Below are positions 17,035-25,338 of a stretch of DNA of 64,000 nucleotides, piece after piece. The notes below the pieces were generated by a model. It was not told the origin of the DNA and ran no database searches. It worked only from the letters and a program-made list of their open reading frames with translations. A program made the position numbers and the translations under genes. The stretch's first letter is position 1. Each line of letters opens with the position of its first letter. The stretch is from Rhodocyclaceae bacterium (GTDB taxonomy: Bacteria; Pseudomonadota; Gammaproteobacteria; Burkholderiales; Rhodocyclaceae), in assembly GCA_030681195.1 (NCBI GenBank), contig JAUXXJ010000056.1, forward strand, positions 60,779 to 124,778. The letters are read 5' to 3'.

Positions 17035-18294
17035 TCAATTCCTGGGTGTGAGACCATCGGTGAGCGCCATGCGCCATGCACGCCAACCGGGGGCAAGGCT
17101 CGCAAGGAGCCCGGTGGCGAGTATAGACATGAGCAGAGCGAGTTCGTTCCCCGAGGGCGGGCGCAAGGACAGATGGACGCCGAAGTGCGCTTGCGCCAGC
17201 GGCGCCAGTGTGACGATACCGACGGCCAGCAATGCCGTGCCCGCGAGTACGCCGAGGGCCGTGACCAGCAGGCCCTCGACGGTGAGCATCAGGAAGATGG
17301 CCTGCGGGCTGGCGCCGAGCGCACGCAGGATGGCGAGTTCCCGCCGGCGCTCGTTGAGGCCGGCCAACAGCGTTGCCGTCAGCCCCGCCAGCCCCACCAG
17401 CACGACCAGTGCCGACAGGGCGAAGAGGGTACGCTCGACCGTGGCGAGTGTCCGCCACAGTTCGTCGAGCGCGACGCCAGGCATCACGGCCAGCAGCGGT
17501 TCGCCGCGGTAGCCGTTGATGTGGCGCTGCAGGCGGAAGACGTCGGCGCGGCTCTTCAGGCCCACCAGCATGGCCGTGATTTCTTTCGGCTGCAGGTCGA
17601 ATTTCTGGACATGCTCGGCCGGAATGACCAAGCCTGGCAGGGGCGCGCCGCCGGCCCAGTCGAGATGGATGGCGGTGATCGCTTCGAGGCTGACATGCAC
17701 GGCGCGGTCGACCGGCGTGCCGGTGGGCGCGAGTACGCCGACGACGGTGAAGGGCTTGTCGTCGTGATCTGGCCCCAGTTCGACCATGCCGTGCGTCAGT
17801 GTGATGCGGTCGCCGGTGCGGTAGCCGAGCGCTTGTGCGACCTCACTGCCCAGGACGGCTTCAAAGACTTCGGCAAACGGTGCCCCGGTGGCGAAGGCGA
17901 GCGGTCGGCCATCGGCATAGCGAAAGTGCGCAAAAAAGTCGGCGTGGGTGCCCACCACCGGATGGCCGCGATGGCTATCGCCCATGCTGAGCGGCACCGC
18001 CCAGGCGACCGCCGGGTGCGTGGCAATGGCTTCGAAGCTGTCCCAGCGGATATTGCTGGTGGCGCTGCCGGAATGGAAGACGGCATAGAGCATCAGTTGC
18101 ACGCCGCCGGTGCGGGCACCGACGACGAGGTCGACCCCGGAGATCGATTGTGTGAAGCTCTGCCGAGCGTCGTGGCGCACGCGTTCGACAGCCAGCAGCA
18201 AGGCGGAAGCCAGTGCGATGGCGATCAGCGCGATGCCGAGCGTGAGGCGTCGCGCCCAGGCGCTTTTGAGGGCCAACAGCAGCACGGCTTTCAT
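17035..18294 (-). CDS. MacB/FtsX-type ABC transporter permease
   Basis: A 419-residue permease with one N-terminal membrane helix (LTLGIALIAIALASALLLA), a large periplasmic domain (about 40-290) and three C-terminal helices (ALSALVVLVGLAGLTATLL, the region near LLVTALGVLAGTALLAVGIV, and LLMSILATGLLASL). This is the FtsX/MacB layout. It overlaps the ATPase gene by 4 bp. In this operon it probably supports zinc acquisition or envelope mechanics rather than drug export, an inference from its DUF2796 and ZIP neighbours. Confidence 0.9.
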   Translation of the reverse strand: MKAVLLLALKSAWARRLTLGIALIAIALASALLLAVERVRHDARQSFTQSISGVDLVVGARTGGVQLMLYAVFHSGSATSNIRWDSFEAIATHPAVAWAVPLSMGDSHRGHPVVGTHADFFAHFRYADGRPLAFATGAPFAEVFEAVLGSEVAQALGYRTGDRITLTHGMVELGPDHDDKPFTVVGVLAPTGTPVDRAVHVSLEAITAIHLDWAGGAPLPGLVIPAEHVQKFDLQPKEITAMLVGLKSRADVFRLQRHINGYRGEPLLAVMPGVALDELWRTLATVERTLFALSALVVLVGLAGLTATLLAGLNERRRELAILRALGASPQAIFLMLTVEGLLVTALGVLAGTALLAVGIVTLAPLAQAHFGVHLSLRPPSGNELALLMSILATGLLASLAPGWRAWRMALTDGLTPRN

Positions 18295-18977
18295 GCTTCC
18301 CCCCCCATCGCAGCACGATTGATGTCGGCCAGCGACAGCACGCGATCGAAATGCGCGGCGAGGCGCTGGTCATGGCTGACGAACAGCAGGGTGGCACCGA
18401 CGGCCGCCGCTTCCGTCAGCAGCAGATCGATGAAGGCTTGCTGGCGTTCTGCATCGAGTGCCGAAGTTGGTTCGTCGGCAATCAGGATTTCGGGTTTGCC
18501 GATCAGCGCCCGCGCGGCGGCGACGCGCTGTTGCTGCCCGACCGACAGTTCGGCGGCGGGTTTGTCCCAGAGACTTTCAGCGAGATCGAGGCGTTCCAGC
18601 AGGCGTGTGGCTTCGGCCGGTGGATCGCCGGCCCGCCCGTGCCGGCGTGCGGAGAAGGTACAGGGCAACAGCACGTTGTCGCGCGCCGAAAGCCAGGGCA
18701 GCAGGTTAAATTGCTGAAAGATAAAGCCGATGTGATCGGCGCGGAAGGCGTCGCGCCGGTGGCCGGCAAGGGCGACGATGTCCTGGCCGAGCAGTTCGAC
18801 CCGGCCACGTTCGGGCACGGCGACGCCGCCGAGCACGGCGAGCAGTGTGCTCTTGCCGCTCCCGGAAGGGCCGTGCAGGAACACGCGTTCGCCGGCGGCA
18901 AGCGCGAAACCCGGCATGTCGAGGCAAGGGCTGGTCTGGCGCGGCCAGCGAAAGACCAGATCGGAGAGCGCAATCAT
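18291..18977 (-). CDS. ABC transporter ATP-binding protein (MacB/LolD type)
   Basis: A 228-residue cytoplasmic ATPase with Walker A GPSGSGKST, Q-loop FIFQQFNLLPW, signature LSVGQQQR, Walker B ILIADEPTSALD and switch His FVSHD. Its closest layout is LolD/MacB-type ATPases paired with FtsX-type permeases, here the gene directly downstream (4-bp overlap). The start at 18977 is 10 bp after the DUF2796 stop; the longer upstream frame was rejected because it overlaps that gene. Confidence 0.94.
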   Translation of the reverse strand: MIALSDLVFRWPRQTSPCLDMPGFALAAGERVFLHGPSGSGKSTLLAVLGGVAVPERGRVELLGQDIVALAGHRRDAFRADHIGFIFQQFNLLPWLSARDNVLLPCTFSARRHGRAGDPPAEATRLLERLDLAESLWDKPAAELSVGQQQRVAAARALIGKPEILIADEPTSALDAERQQAFIDLLLTEAAAVGATLLFVSHDQRLAAHFDRVLSLADINRAAMGGEA

Positions 18978-18987
18978 GCGCCCGAGC

Positions 18988-19482
18988 TTACCAGACCAGA
19001 ATGGGCTGCTTGGGAGAGAGCCGTTGGGCTCCCTGGCCGGTCGGGCCGACGCGCTGCGCTTCAAGGCGATAGAGACGTTTGAACTGCTTGAAGATCGTCG
19101 TTTCGACACCCTTCAGCGCGTTCGGCGCCGCGCAGCGGAAGACGTATCGCGCATCCACGTCCGCATGTTCGCCGCCGGTGAATTTCGGCATGCCGACCTC
19201 GATCGATTCGACTGCACAATTGGCGGCCGGCGTCGGCAACCACAGTGCGGTGGCATCGTTCAGTGTCTTCTCTGCGGTGGCGAGGGCGGCCTTCTCCTTG
19301 TCGTTCTTCGGTGCGCGCTCAAAGCCGACGGCGGCATCCAGCGGCAGCTCGAGATTCAGGGTGATGGTGTCTTTGTCGATGGCGATGTCGAGCTTACCTT
19401 CGCCATGCACATGTTTGTGCTGGGCGTGGGCAAAGGGAAGAAACAGCAGCAGCGTGATCGCAAGCAGGGCGTGTCGGTTCAT
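18988..19482 (-). CDS. DUF2796 / ZrgA-like periplasmic zinc-uptake protein
   Basis: A 164-residue exported protein with signal peptide MNRHALLAITLLLFLPFAHA, followed at once by the metal-binding-looking HKHVHGEGKLDIAIDKDTITLNLELP, the DUF2796 hallmark. Cysteines occur at PAANCAVE and VFRCAAPN. DUF2796 proteins include ZrgA of the zinc-regulated uptake operon described in Vibrio cholerae. The gene lies 16 bp after the ZIP transporter gene and upstream of the ABC genes. I chose the ATG at 19482 because the signal peptide begins there. Confidence 0.88.
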   Translation of the reverse strand: MNRHALLAITLLLFLPFAHAQHKHVHGEGKLDIAIDKDTITLNLELPLDAAVGFERAPKNDKEKAALATAEKTLNDATALWLPTPAANCAVESIEVGMPKFTGGEHADVDARYVFRCAAPNALKGVETTIFKQFKRLYRLEAQRVGPTGQGAQRLSPKQPILVW

Positions 19483-19498
19483 TGAAGATCCTCCAAAA

Positions 19499-20290
19499 TC
19501 AGTGTGAGTGGCTGCTGCCGAAAACCACGACAGCGATGCCGGCGGCAAGCAGCAGGCCATGCCAGCCGATGGCCCGTTGCTCGCGCTTCAGGCGCGGCAT
19601 CAGGTCAGCAACGGCGATGTAGAGAAAACTGGCGGCAGCGATGGTCAAAATGTGCGGCACCCACTCAAGGGCACGTTCCAGCGTCAGGTAGCCGATGACG
19701 CCACCGGCGAGTGCCGCGAGACTTGAAACCCCATTCCAGAAGAGTGCGCGCCCACGTTGCCAGCCGGCAGCGAGCAGGATGGCGAAGTCGCCAGCTTCTT
19801 GCGGCACTTCGTGGGCGATGATGGCCAGCGTGGCCGCCCAGCCGAGGGCCGGGTCGGCAAGGAAGGCGGCAGCGATCAGCAGGCCGTCGGTGAAATTGTG
19901 GAAGCCGTCGCCGACCAGGATGGAGAGGGTTTCGCCACTGTGGCCGTGATGATGGTTGTGCGTATGGTTTTCGCAGGCATGGTCGTCGGGATGCGCATCC
20001 CCGGTGCCGTGTGAGTGACGCCAGAGGGCAAACTTTTCGAGCGCGAAGAAACCGAGAATGCCGGCCAGCAGCAGGGGGAAGACTTCATGGGGCGTGAGGC
20101 CGGATTCCAGTGCCTCGGGCAGCAGGTGCAAGGTGGCCGTCGCCAACAGCAGACCGGTGGAAAAGCTCACTGTCAGTCCTAGCCAGCGCTTGGGCAGGCC
20201 GAACATGATCAGTGCCGCAGCCGCAACAGAGAGCACGCCGCCAGCCAGGCAGGCGAGAATGATTTGCAGGAGCAGGGGAAGTTCTGTCAT
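19499..20290 (-). CDS. ZIP-family zinc transporter
   Basis: A 263-residue inner-membrane metal permease with about eight hydrophobic segments. The cytoplasmic loop is His-rich (HSHGTGDAHPDDHACENHTHN, then HHHGHSG). The ZIP metal-site motifs HNFTDG (helix 4) and HEVPQE (helix 5) are intact. The start at 20290 gives MTELPLLLQIILACLAGG; upstream alternatives add 13 residues that run into the operator. It is the first gene of the minus-strand operon and diverges from the Zur-type gene across a palindrome, so zinc-dependent repression is likely. Confidence 0.93.
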   Translation of the reverse strand: MTELPLLLQIILACLAGGVLSVAAAALIMFGLPKRWLGLTVSFSTGLLLATATLHLLPEALESGLTPHEVFPLLLAGILGFFALEKFALWRHSHGTGDAHPDDHACENHTHNHHHGHSGETLSILVGDGFHNFTDGLLIAAAFLADPALGWAATLAIIAHEVPQEAGDFAILLAAGWQRGRALFWNGVSSLAALAGGVIGYLTLERALEWVPHILTIAAASFLYIAVADLMPRLKREQRAIGWHGLLLAAGIAVVVFGSSHSH

Positions 20291-20317
20291 GGCGGGCATT
20301 GAAACACAGGCGGCTGT

Positions 20318-20340
20318 CAAATGCAACATGGTTGCATTTG
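20318..20340. promoter_or_regulatory. Perfect 10-3-10 palindrome, candidate Zur operator
   Basis: CAAATGCAAC, ATG, GTTGCATTTG: two perfect 10-bp arms around three bases, between the divergent starts of the ZIP gene (20290, minus) and the Fur-family gene (20367, plus). A TTGACA hexamer on the minus strand (20315-20320) overlaps the left edge. Position and symmetry fit a dimeric Fur-family repressor that controls both directions. Confidence 0.75.
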
Positions 20341-20366
20341 CGGGGTGCCTGTGTTTTCATACGTGC

Positions 20367-20810
20367 ATGGGTACTGCTATTGCATCGACGGCCTCGGCCG
20401 ACCTTATCCGCACTGCGGGCGTCAAGGTGACGCGCGGGCGTGTGCGCGTGTTCGATGCCCTGCAAGCGGCGCATCAGCCCTTGAGCCATGCCGATCTCGA
20501 AGCGCAATTGGACATGGCCGACAGCACACCGTTTGATCGCGTGACGCTCTATCGCATTCTCGATTCACTGGTGGCTTGCGGCCTGGCCCTCAAGGCCGTG
20601 GATACGCGTGGCGTATTCCGCTTTTCAGCAACTGGTGTGCATCGTCAGCATGATGGTCACGTGCATTTTCGTTGTACGGATTGCGGTGGCGTGTTTTGCC
20701 TCAAGGCCGCACCGCCTGCGCCGCCGAAGCTGCCGCGTGGTTTTCGCCTGGCGCATGTCGAGTACGATGTGCGCGGCACCTGTGCCCAATGCGCGAGGCA
20801 TGCGGTGTGA
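20367..20810 (+). CDS. zur: Fur-family regulator, probably zinc-responsive (Zur)
   Basis: A 147-residue regulator. The N-terminal winged helix reads IRTAGVKVTRGRVRVFDALQAA and FDRVTLYRILDSLVACGLA. The C-terminal metal domain has HDGHVHFRCTDCGGVFCL and GTCAQCARHAV, with two CxxC pairs for structural zinc. Its divergent neighbour is a ZIP transporter leading a DUF2796-containing operon, and a palindrome lies between them. Zur is therefore favoured over Fur or PerR, by context rather than by any diagnostic residue. Confidence 0.87.
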   Translation: MGTAIASTASADLIRTAGVKVTRGRVRVFDALQAAHQPLSHADLEAQLDMADSTPFDRVTLYRILDSLVACGLALKAVDTRGVFRFSATGVHRQHDGHVHFRCTDCGGVFCLKAAPPAPPKLPRGFRLAHVEYDVRGTCAQCARHAV

Positions 20811-20816
20811 TGGGGC

Positions 20817-20840
20817 GCCGTCCCGCCAGCGCCGACTTTT
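20817..20840 (-). repeat. Dispersed repeat, copy 7 (zur-hslV intergenic)
   Basis: Minus-strand reading: AAAA, core GTCGGCGCTGGC, triplet GGG, ACGGC; matches the consensus fully. It starts 7 bp after the zur stop. On the plus strand GGCGC and GCGCC can pair ahead of GAC and a T-run, so it may act as a weak terminator. Confidence 0.92.
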
Positions 20841-20882
20841 TGCAGCGGTAGAATTCGGCCATCCCAATTCCGAAAGCACGTC

Positions 20883-21419
20883 ATGGAGCAGTACCACGGC
20901 ACCACCATTCTTTCCGTACGGCGCGGCAAGTCCATTGCGCTCGGTGGCGATGGCCAGGTCACACTGGGCAATATTGTCATCAAGGCCAGTGCGCGCAAAA
21001 TTCGCCGTCTGTACAACGAGAAAATTCTGGCCGGTTTCGCCGGCGGCACGGCCGACGCGTTTACGCTGTTTGAACGCTTTGAGGCGAAGCTGGAAAAGCA
21101 TCAGGGCAATCTGTTGCGCTCGGCCGTGGAACTGGCCAAGGACTGGCGCACCGATCGCATGCTGCGTCGGCTCGAAGCCATGCTGGCAGTGGCCGACCGC
21201 GACTACTCGCTGGTGATTACCGGCAACGGCGATGTGCTGGAGCCGGAGTTGGGGATTGTCGCGATTGGCAGTGGTGGCGCGTATGCACAGTCTGCCGCGC
21301 GGGCACTGCTGGAAAACACCGCATTGTCACCGACCGAGATCGTCAAGAAGTCGCTGGAGATTGCCGGTGACCTGTGTATTTACACCAACCAGAATCACCT
21401 GATCGAAACCCTGGACTAG
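20883..21419 (+). CDS. hslV: ATP-dependent protease, peptidase subunit HslV
   Basis: Proteolytic subunit of the HslUV (ClpYQ) protease, 178 residues. After MEQYHG the catalytic N-terminal threonine pair begins in [24 protein letters not shown], and [23 protein letters not shown] is canonical. Normally hslU follows directly. Here it is 2.6 kb downstream, separated by a gene on the opposite strand that starts to overlap only 2 bp after this stop. Confidence 0.97.
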   Translation: MEQYHGTTILSVRRGKSIALGGDGQVTLGNIVIKASARKIRRLYNEKILAGFAGGTADAFTLFERFEAKLEKHQGNLLRSAVELAKDWRTDRMLRRLEAMLAVADRDYSLVITGNGDVLEPELGIVAIGSGGAYAQSAARALLENTALSPTEIVKKSLEIAGDLCIYTNQNHLIETLD

Positions 21420-21421
21420 TT

Positions 21422-23926
21422 TCAGGTTATTTGTGTGCCGTCGGCAGCCTTGCTGCGCACCAGCGCGGCGAACGCCTCGGCAGACAGGGGCCGGCCCAGC
21501 AGGTAGCCCTGCACTTCGTTGCAGCCCAGGCGTTCGAGCGCAGCGAGTTGCTCGGCGATTTCCACGCCTTCGGCAACGACTGACAGACCGAGACTGCGCG
21601 CCATGGCGACGACGGCGGCGGCAATCGCGGCATCGTCCTCGTTGTGGTGCAGTTCGTTGATGAAGGAGCGGTCGATTTTGACTTCGTCGATGGGGAAGCG
21701 GCGCAGGTAGGAGAGGCTGGAATAGCCGGTGCCGAAGTCGTCGAGCGAGAGGGTGATGCCCTTTTGCTTGAGGGCGCGCAGGATCATCAGGGCGCTGTCG
21801 ACATCGTGCATCACCATGCTCTCGGTCATCTCGAAGATGAAGGCTGCGGGGTCGGCACCGGTTTCCTCCAGCAGGGCGGTGACCAGCTCAGGCAGATCTT
21901 CCTGACGAAACTGGCGGGCTGAAATGTTGATGGCAATCTTGAGCGGTGGCAGGCCGGCAGCGCGCCAGGTCGCCTGTTGTTCAAAGGCAGCGCGAATGAC
22001 CCAGGCACCGATCGGCAGGATCAGACCGGTATCCTCGGCAAGCGGGATGAATTCTCCCGGATGGGTCAAACCGACCTGCGGCTGTTCCCAGCGGATCAGG
22101 GCTTCTGCGCCGATGATGCGGCGGCTGACGACGTCGACCTTGGGCTGATAGTGGAGCAGGAATTCGCCACGTTCAAGGGCGCGGCGCAGGGCGCCTTCCT
22201 TGTCGACGCGGTTGATTGCCATGTTGGCTAGATCGGGCGTGTAACTGCGCACGCTGTTGCGGCCATGCTCTTTGACGCGATACATGGCGATGTCGGCATT
22301 GCGCAGCAGGATTTCACCATGCTCGCCGTCGCGCGGATAGAGCGCCATGCCGATGCTGGCACCGACATAAACCTCATGATCGTCGAGGAGGATTGGCAGG
22401 GCCATGGCATCAATGATTTTGCGCGCCACGCGGTCGGCGTCGTCTGAGTGTGCGAGGTCGGTCAGTACAACGACGAATTCGTCGCCGCCCAAGCGGGCAA
22501 CCGTGTCGGTTTCGCGCACGCACTGGTGCAGCCGTGAGGCGATTTCGCGCAGCAGCATGTCGCCGGCGGTGTGACCGTAGGCATCGTTGATGTGCTTGAA
22601 GTGATCGAGGTCGAGCAGCGCAACAGCAACCTGGCGGCCGGAGCGGCGGGCAAGGTTGATGGCCTGGCTGATGCGGTCGTTGAGCAGGCTGCGGTTGGCC
22701 AGGCCGGTGAGGCTGTCGTGCGTGGCCTGATGTTCCATCGCTTCCTGGTAGCGGATGCGATCACTGACATCGTTGATGATGCTGACGAAGTGGGTGGTCT
22801 CGCAGACGCTGGCATCGCTGATCGGGGCGATGAACAACTCGTTCCAGAACATTGTGCCGTCATGGCGATAGTTGCGCAGGATGGCGTGGCCGGGGCGCTT
22901 CTCACGCAGGGCGGTGCGGATTTCGTTGAGGCCCGCTTGGGCGAGATCGTCGCGCACCAGAAAGCGGCCGACGCGGCCGACGGCCTCGGCGGCGCTGTAG
23001 CCGGTGATTTGTTCAAAGGCCGGATTGACGTAGAGAATTGAGTGATCGTCGGCGGCGGCGCAACTGATCATGACGCCGTTGTTGGTCGAGGCGAGCGCCT
23101 GTTCGCGCAGCAGCAGGGCGGCCTCGATTTCACGCAGGTGGGTAATGTCTTCCTTGATGGCGATCAGTTGGGTGACGGCACCGGTGTTGTCACGCAAGGG
23201 CGTGATGTGCTGGCGTTCCCAATAAAGCGTGCCATCCTTGCGGCGATTGCGAATCACGCCCTGCCAGGAGGCGCCGCGTTTGACGCTGGCCCACATGTCG
23301 CGGTAGGTCTCGTCCGGTGTGTCGCCGGATTTCCACAGGGCTGGGGTTTCCCCCTTGATCGCATCCAGCGTATAGCCGGTCAATGCGGTGAAAGCTGCAT
23401 TGCAGTAGATGACGCGCCCTTGCGGGTCGGTGATGATGACCGCGTGTGGATTTTGCTCGACCGCCTGGGAGAGCATCGAATTGCGTGCCGCCAGCGATTC
23501 GTGTTCGGCCACGGCAATGCGTGCCTCAAGGGCGATGGCGAAGTCATCCGCCAGTCGGGTCAGGAGGTCGAGTTGATCGTCGCAAAAATCCTGGTTGACC
23601 GTGGCGAGGGTAAGGCAACCGAGGCGCTGGCCGTGATGACTCACCGGGATGGCGCACTCGCCCGAGACAAAGCTCCAGCCCTGGCGCGGCGTTGCACAGT
23701 TACCGTCGCAATCGGCGCAGAGGTTGATCTCAACGTGGCTGTATTCCCCGGTTGCCGTCAGTGTTTCGCCGAGACAGCGCGCCAGGTCTGCCGCGTCCTT
23801 TGAGTGGTGCAGGCAGTCGCTCCAGCGGATGAACAGCGCGAGTTGCTGCTGCAGTCTGGCAACATCGGTTTCTTGCGCGGTGTTTTCCAAGGATGAAGGC
23901 GGCATGGTGTCTCTGACTAAAGTCAT
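21422..23926 (-). CDS. GAF-PAS-PAS-GGDEF-EAL c-di-GMP turnover protein
   Basis: An 834-residue cytoplasmic-looking signalling protein. A GAF-like domain (about 25-140) contains a Cys-rich patch (NLCADCDGNCATP). PAS domains follow at about 155-270 and 280-400 (NPHAVIITDPQGRVIYCNAAFTALTGY; SILYVNPAFEQITGY). The GGDEF motif is intact (RLGGDEF, near 480), and the EAL domain has EALIRWE (near 604), DDFGTGYSS and EGVE. Both halves keep catalytic-looking motifs, so it may both make and degrade c-di-GMP. An alternative start is the ATG at 23905. It lies antisense between hslV and hslU. Confidence 0.95.
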   Translation of the reverse strand: MTLVRDTMPPSSLENTAQETDVARLQQQLALFIRWSDCLHHSKDAADLARCLGETLTATGEYSHVEINLCADCDGNCATPRQGWSFVSGECAIPVSHHGQRLGCLTLATVNQDFCDDQLDLLTRLADDFAIALEARIAVAEHESLAARNSMLSQAVEQNPHAVIITDPQGRVIYCNAAFTALTGYTLDAIKGETPALWKSGDTPDETYRDMWASVKRGASWQGVIRNRRKDGTLYWERQHITPLRDNTGAVTQLIAIKEDITHLREIEAALLLREQALASTNNGVMISCAAADDHSILYVNPAFEQITGYSAAEAVGRVGRFLVRDDLAQAGLNEIRTALREKRPGHAILRNYRHDGTMFWNELFIAPISDASVCETTHFVSIINDVSDRIRYQEAMEHQATHDSLTGLANRSLLNDRISQAINLARRSGRQVAVALLDLDHFKHINDAYGHTAGDMLLREIASRLHQCVRETDTVARLGGDEFVVVLTDLAHSDDADRVARKIIDAMALPILLDDHEVYVGASIGMALYPRDGEHGEILLRNADIAMYRVKEHGRNSVRSYTPDLANMAINRVDKEGALRRALERGEFLLHYQPKVDVVSRRIIGAEALIRWEQPQVGLTHPGEFIPLAEDTGLILPIGAWVIRAAFEQQATWRAAGLPPLKIAINISARQFRQEDLPELVTALLEETGADPAAFIFEMTESMVMHDVDSALMILRALKQKGITLSLDDFGTGYSSLSYLRRFPIDEVKIDRSFINELHHNEDDAAIAAAVVAMARSLGLSVVAEGVEIAEQLAALERLGCNEVQGYLLGRPLSAEAFAALVRSKAADGTQIT

Positions 23927-24005
23927 GAAATCATATCACCTTGGCAGGGCCGCCCCGGTCGCTGTGGAATAATGCCATTCTCGATGCTTTGACCCTTCAT
24001 TTACT

Positions 24006-25337
24006 ATGCCTTTGATGACCAGTCACATGACGCCGGCCGAGATTGTCTCGGAACTCGACAAACACATCGTCGGCCAGGGCCGCGCCAAGCGCGCCGTAGC
24101 TATCGCCTTGCGCAACCGCTGGCGGCGTGCGCAGGTGGCGGAGCCGCTGCGTTCGGAAATTACGCCCAAGAACATCCTGATGATTGGCCCGACCGGCGTG
24201 GGCAAGACCGAGATCGCACGCCGCCTGGCACGGTTGGCTAACGCCCCCTTCATCAAGGTCGAGGCAACGAAATTCACCGAGGTGGGCTATGTCGGGCGCG
24301 ATGTCGATACGATCATTCGCGATCTGGCCGAGACGGCCGTCAAGGATGAGCGCGAACGCGCGATGAAGCAGGTGCGTGATCGTGCGCTCGATGCTGCCGA
24401 GGACCGCGTGCTGGACGTGCTGTTGCCACCGGCACGCAGCGGACTTGGCGAAGCGGCACCGGCCGAGGAGAACACCACGCGCCAGAAGTTTCGCAAGAAG
24501 CTGCGCGAGGGCGAACTCGACGACAAGGAGATTGACATCGACGTCGCGGCGCCCGCCGCCAGCATGGAAATCTTTGCGCCGCCCGGCATGGAGGAATTGA
24601 CCCAGCAGATTCAGGGCATGTTCCAGAATCTCGGCAGCGGCAAGAAGAAGACGCGGCGCATGAAGATTGCCGATGCTTTGAAGGCGATGACCGACGAGGA
24701 GGCCGCGCGCCTGGTCAATGACGAGGAAGTGAAGTTGCGCGCCGTCAGTAACGTTGAACAGAACGGTATCGTGTTTCTCGATGAGATGGACAAGATCGCC
24801 TCACGCAGCGAGACGCAGGGTGCTGATGTGTCGCGTCAGGGCGTGCAGCGCGACCTGCTGCCGTTGGTGGAGGGGACGACGGTCACGACCAAATTCGGCA
24901 TGATCAAGACCGATCACATTCTGTTCATCGCCAGCGGCGCTTTTCACTTCGCCAAGCCGTCGGATCTGATCCCCGAGTTGCAGGGCCGCTTCCCGATTCG
25001 TGTTGAGCTCGACTCACTCTCGGTTGACGATTTCGAGTGCATACTGACGCAGACCGATGCCTGCCTGACGCGCCAGTATGAAGCCCTGTTGGGCACGGAG
25101 GACGTGCAGCTGGAGTTTGCGGCGGAAGGCATTCGCCGCTTGGCGCAGATTGCCTTCGATGTCAACGAGAAGACCGAGAACATCGGCGCACGGCGCCTTT
25201 ATACCGTGATGGAAAAACTCCTTGAGGGGGTTTCCTTCGGGGGCACGACGGGCACGGTGTGCATCGATGCCGCCTATGTCGATGAGCGGCTGGCCGAATT
25301 GGCGCGCCGCGAGGATCTTTCGCGCTACGTGCTCTGA
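24006..25337 (+). CDS. hslU: ATP-dependent protease ATPase subunit HslU
   Basis: AAA+ unfoldase that feeds HslV, 443 residues. [34 protein letters not shown] is the HslU N-terminus. Walker A is GPTGVGKTE, Walker [11 protein letters not shown], and the pore-associated GYVGRD is present. The inserted I-domain spans about residues 110-230. The ATG at 24006 may be preceded in function by MTPAEI at residue 8. It is cut off from hslV by the opposite-strand c-di-GMP gene, so it needs its own promoter in 23927-24005. It converges on lysA with a 1-bp gap. Confidence 0.97.
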   Translation: MPLMTSHMTPAEIVSELDKHIVGQGRAKRAVAIALRNRWRRAQVAEPLRSEITPKNILMIGPTGVGKTEIARRLARLANAPFIKVEATKFTEVGYVGRDVDTIIRDLAETAVKDERERAMKQVRDRALDAAEDRVLDVLLPPARSGLGEAAPAEENTTRQKFRKKLREGELDDKEIDIDVAAPAASMEIFAPPGMEELTQQIQGMFQNLGSGKKKTRRMKIADALKAMTDEEAARLVNDEEVKLRAVSNVEQNGIVFLDEMDKIASRSETQGADVSRQGVQRDLLPLVEGTTVTTKFGMIKTDHILFIASGAFHFAKPSDLIPELQGRFPIRVELDSLSVDDFECILTQTDACLTRQYEALLGTEDVQLEFAAEGIRRLAQIAFDVNEKTENIGARRLYTVMEKLLEGVSFGGTTGTVCIDAAYVDERLAELARREDLSRYVL

Positions 25338-25338
25338 A

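Noticed and set aside
16499..17458. Longer minus-strand frame extending the DUF3299 gene to 319 codons
   Set aside because: The extra N-terminal part overlaps the permease gene and is Arg/Pro-rich shadow sequence; the signal peptide begins at 17032.
17933..17955. AAAAAAGTCGGCGTGGG resembling a repeat start in the ABC permease gene
   Set aside because: The second half of the core and the ACGGC tail are missing; likely chance.
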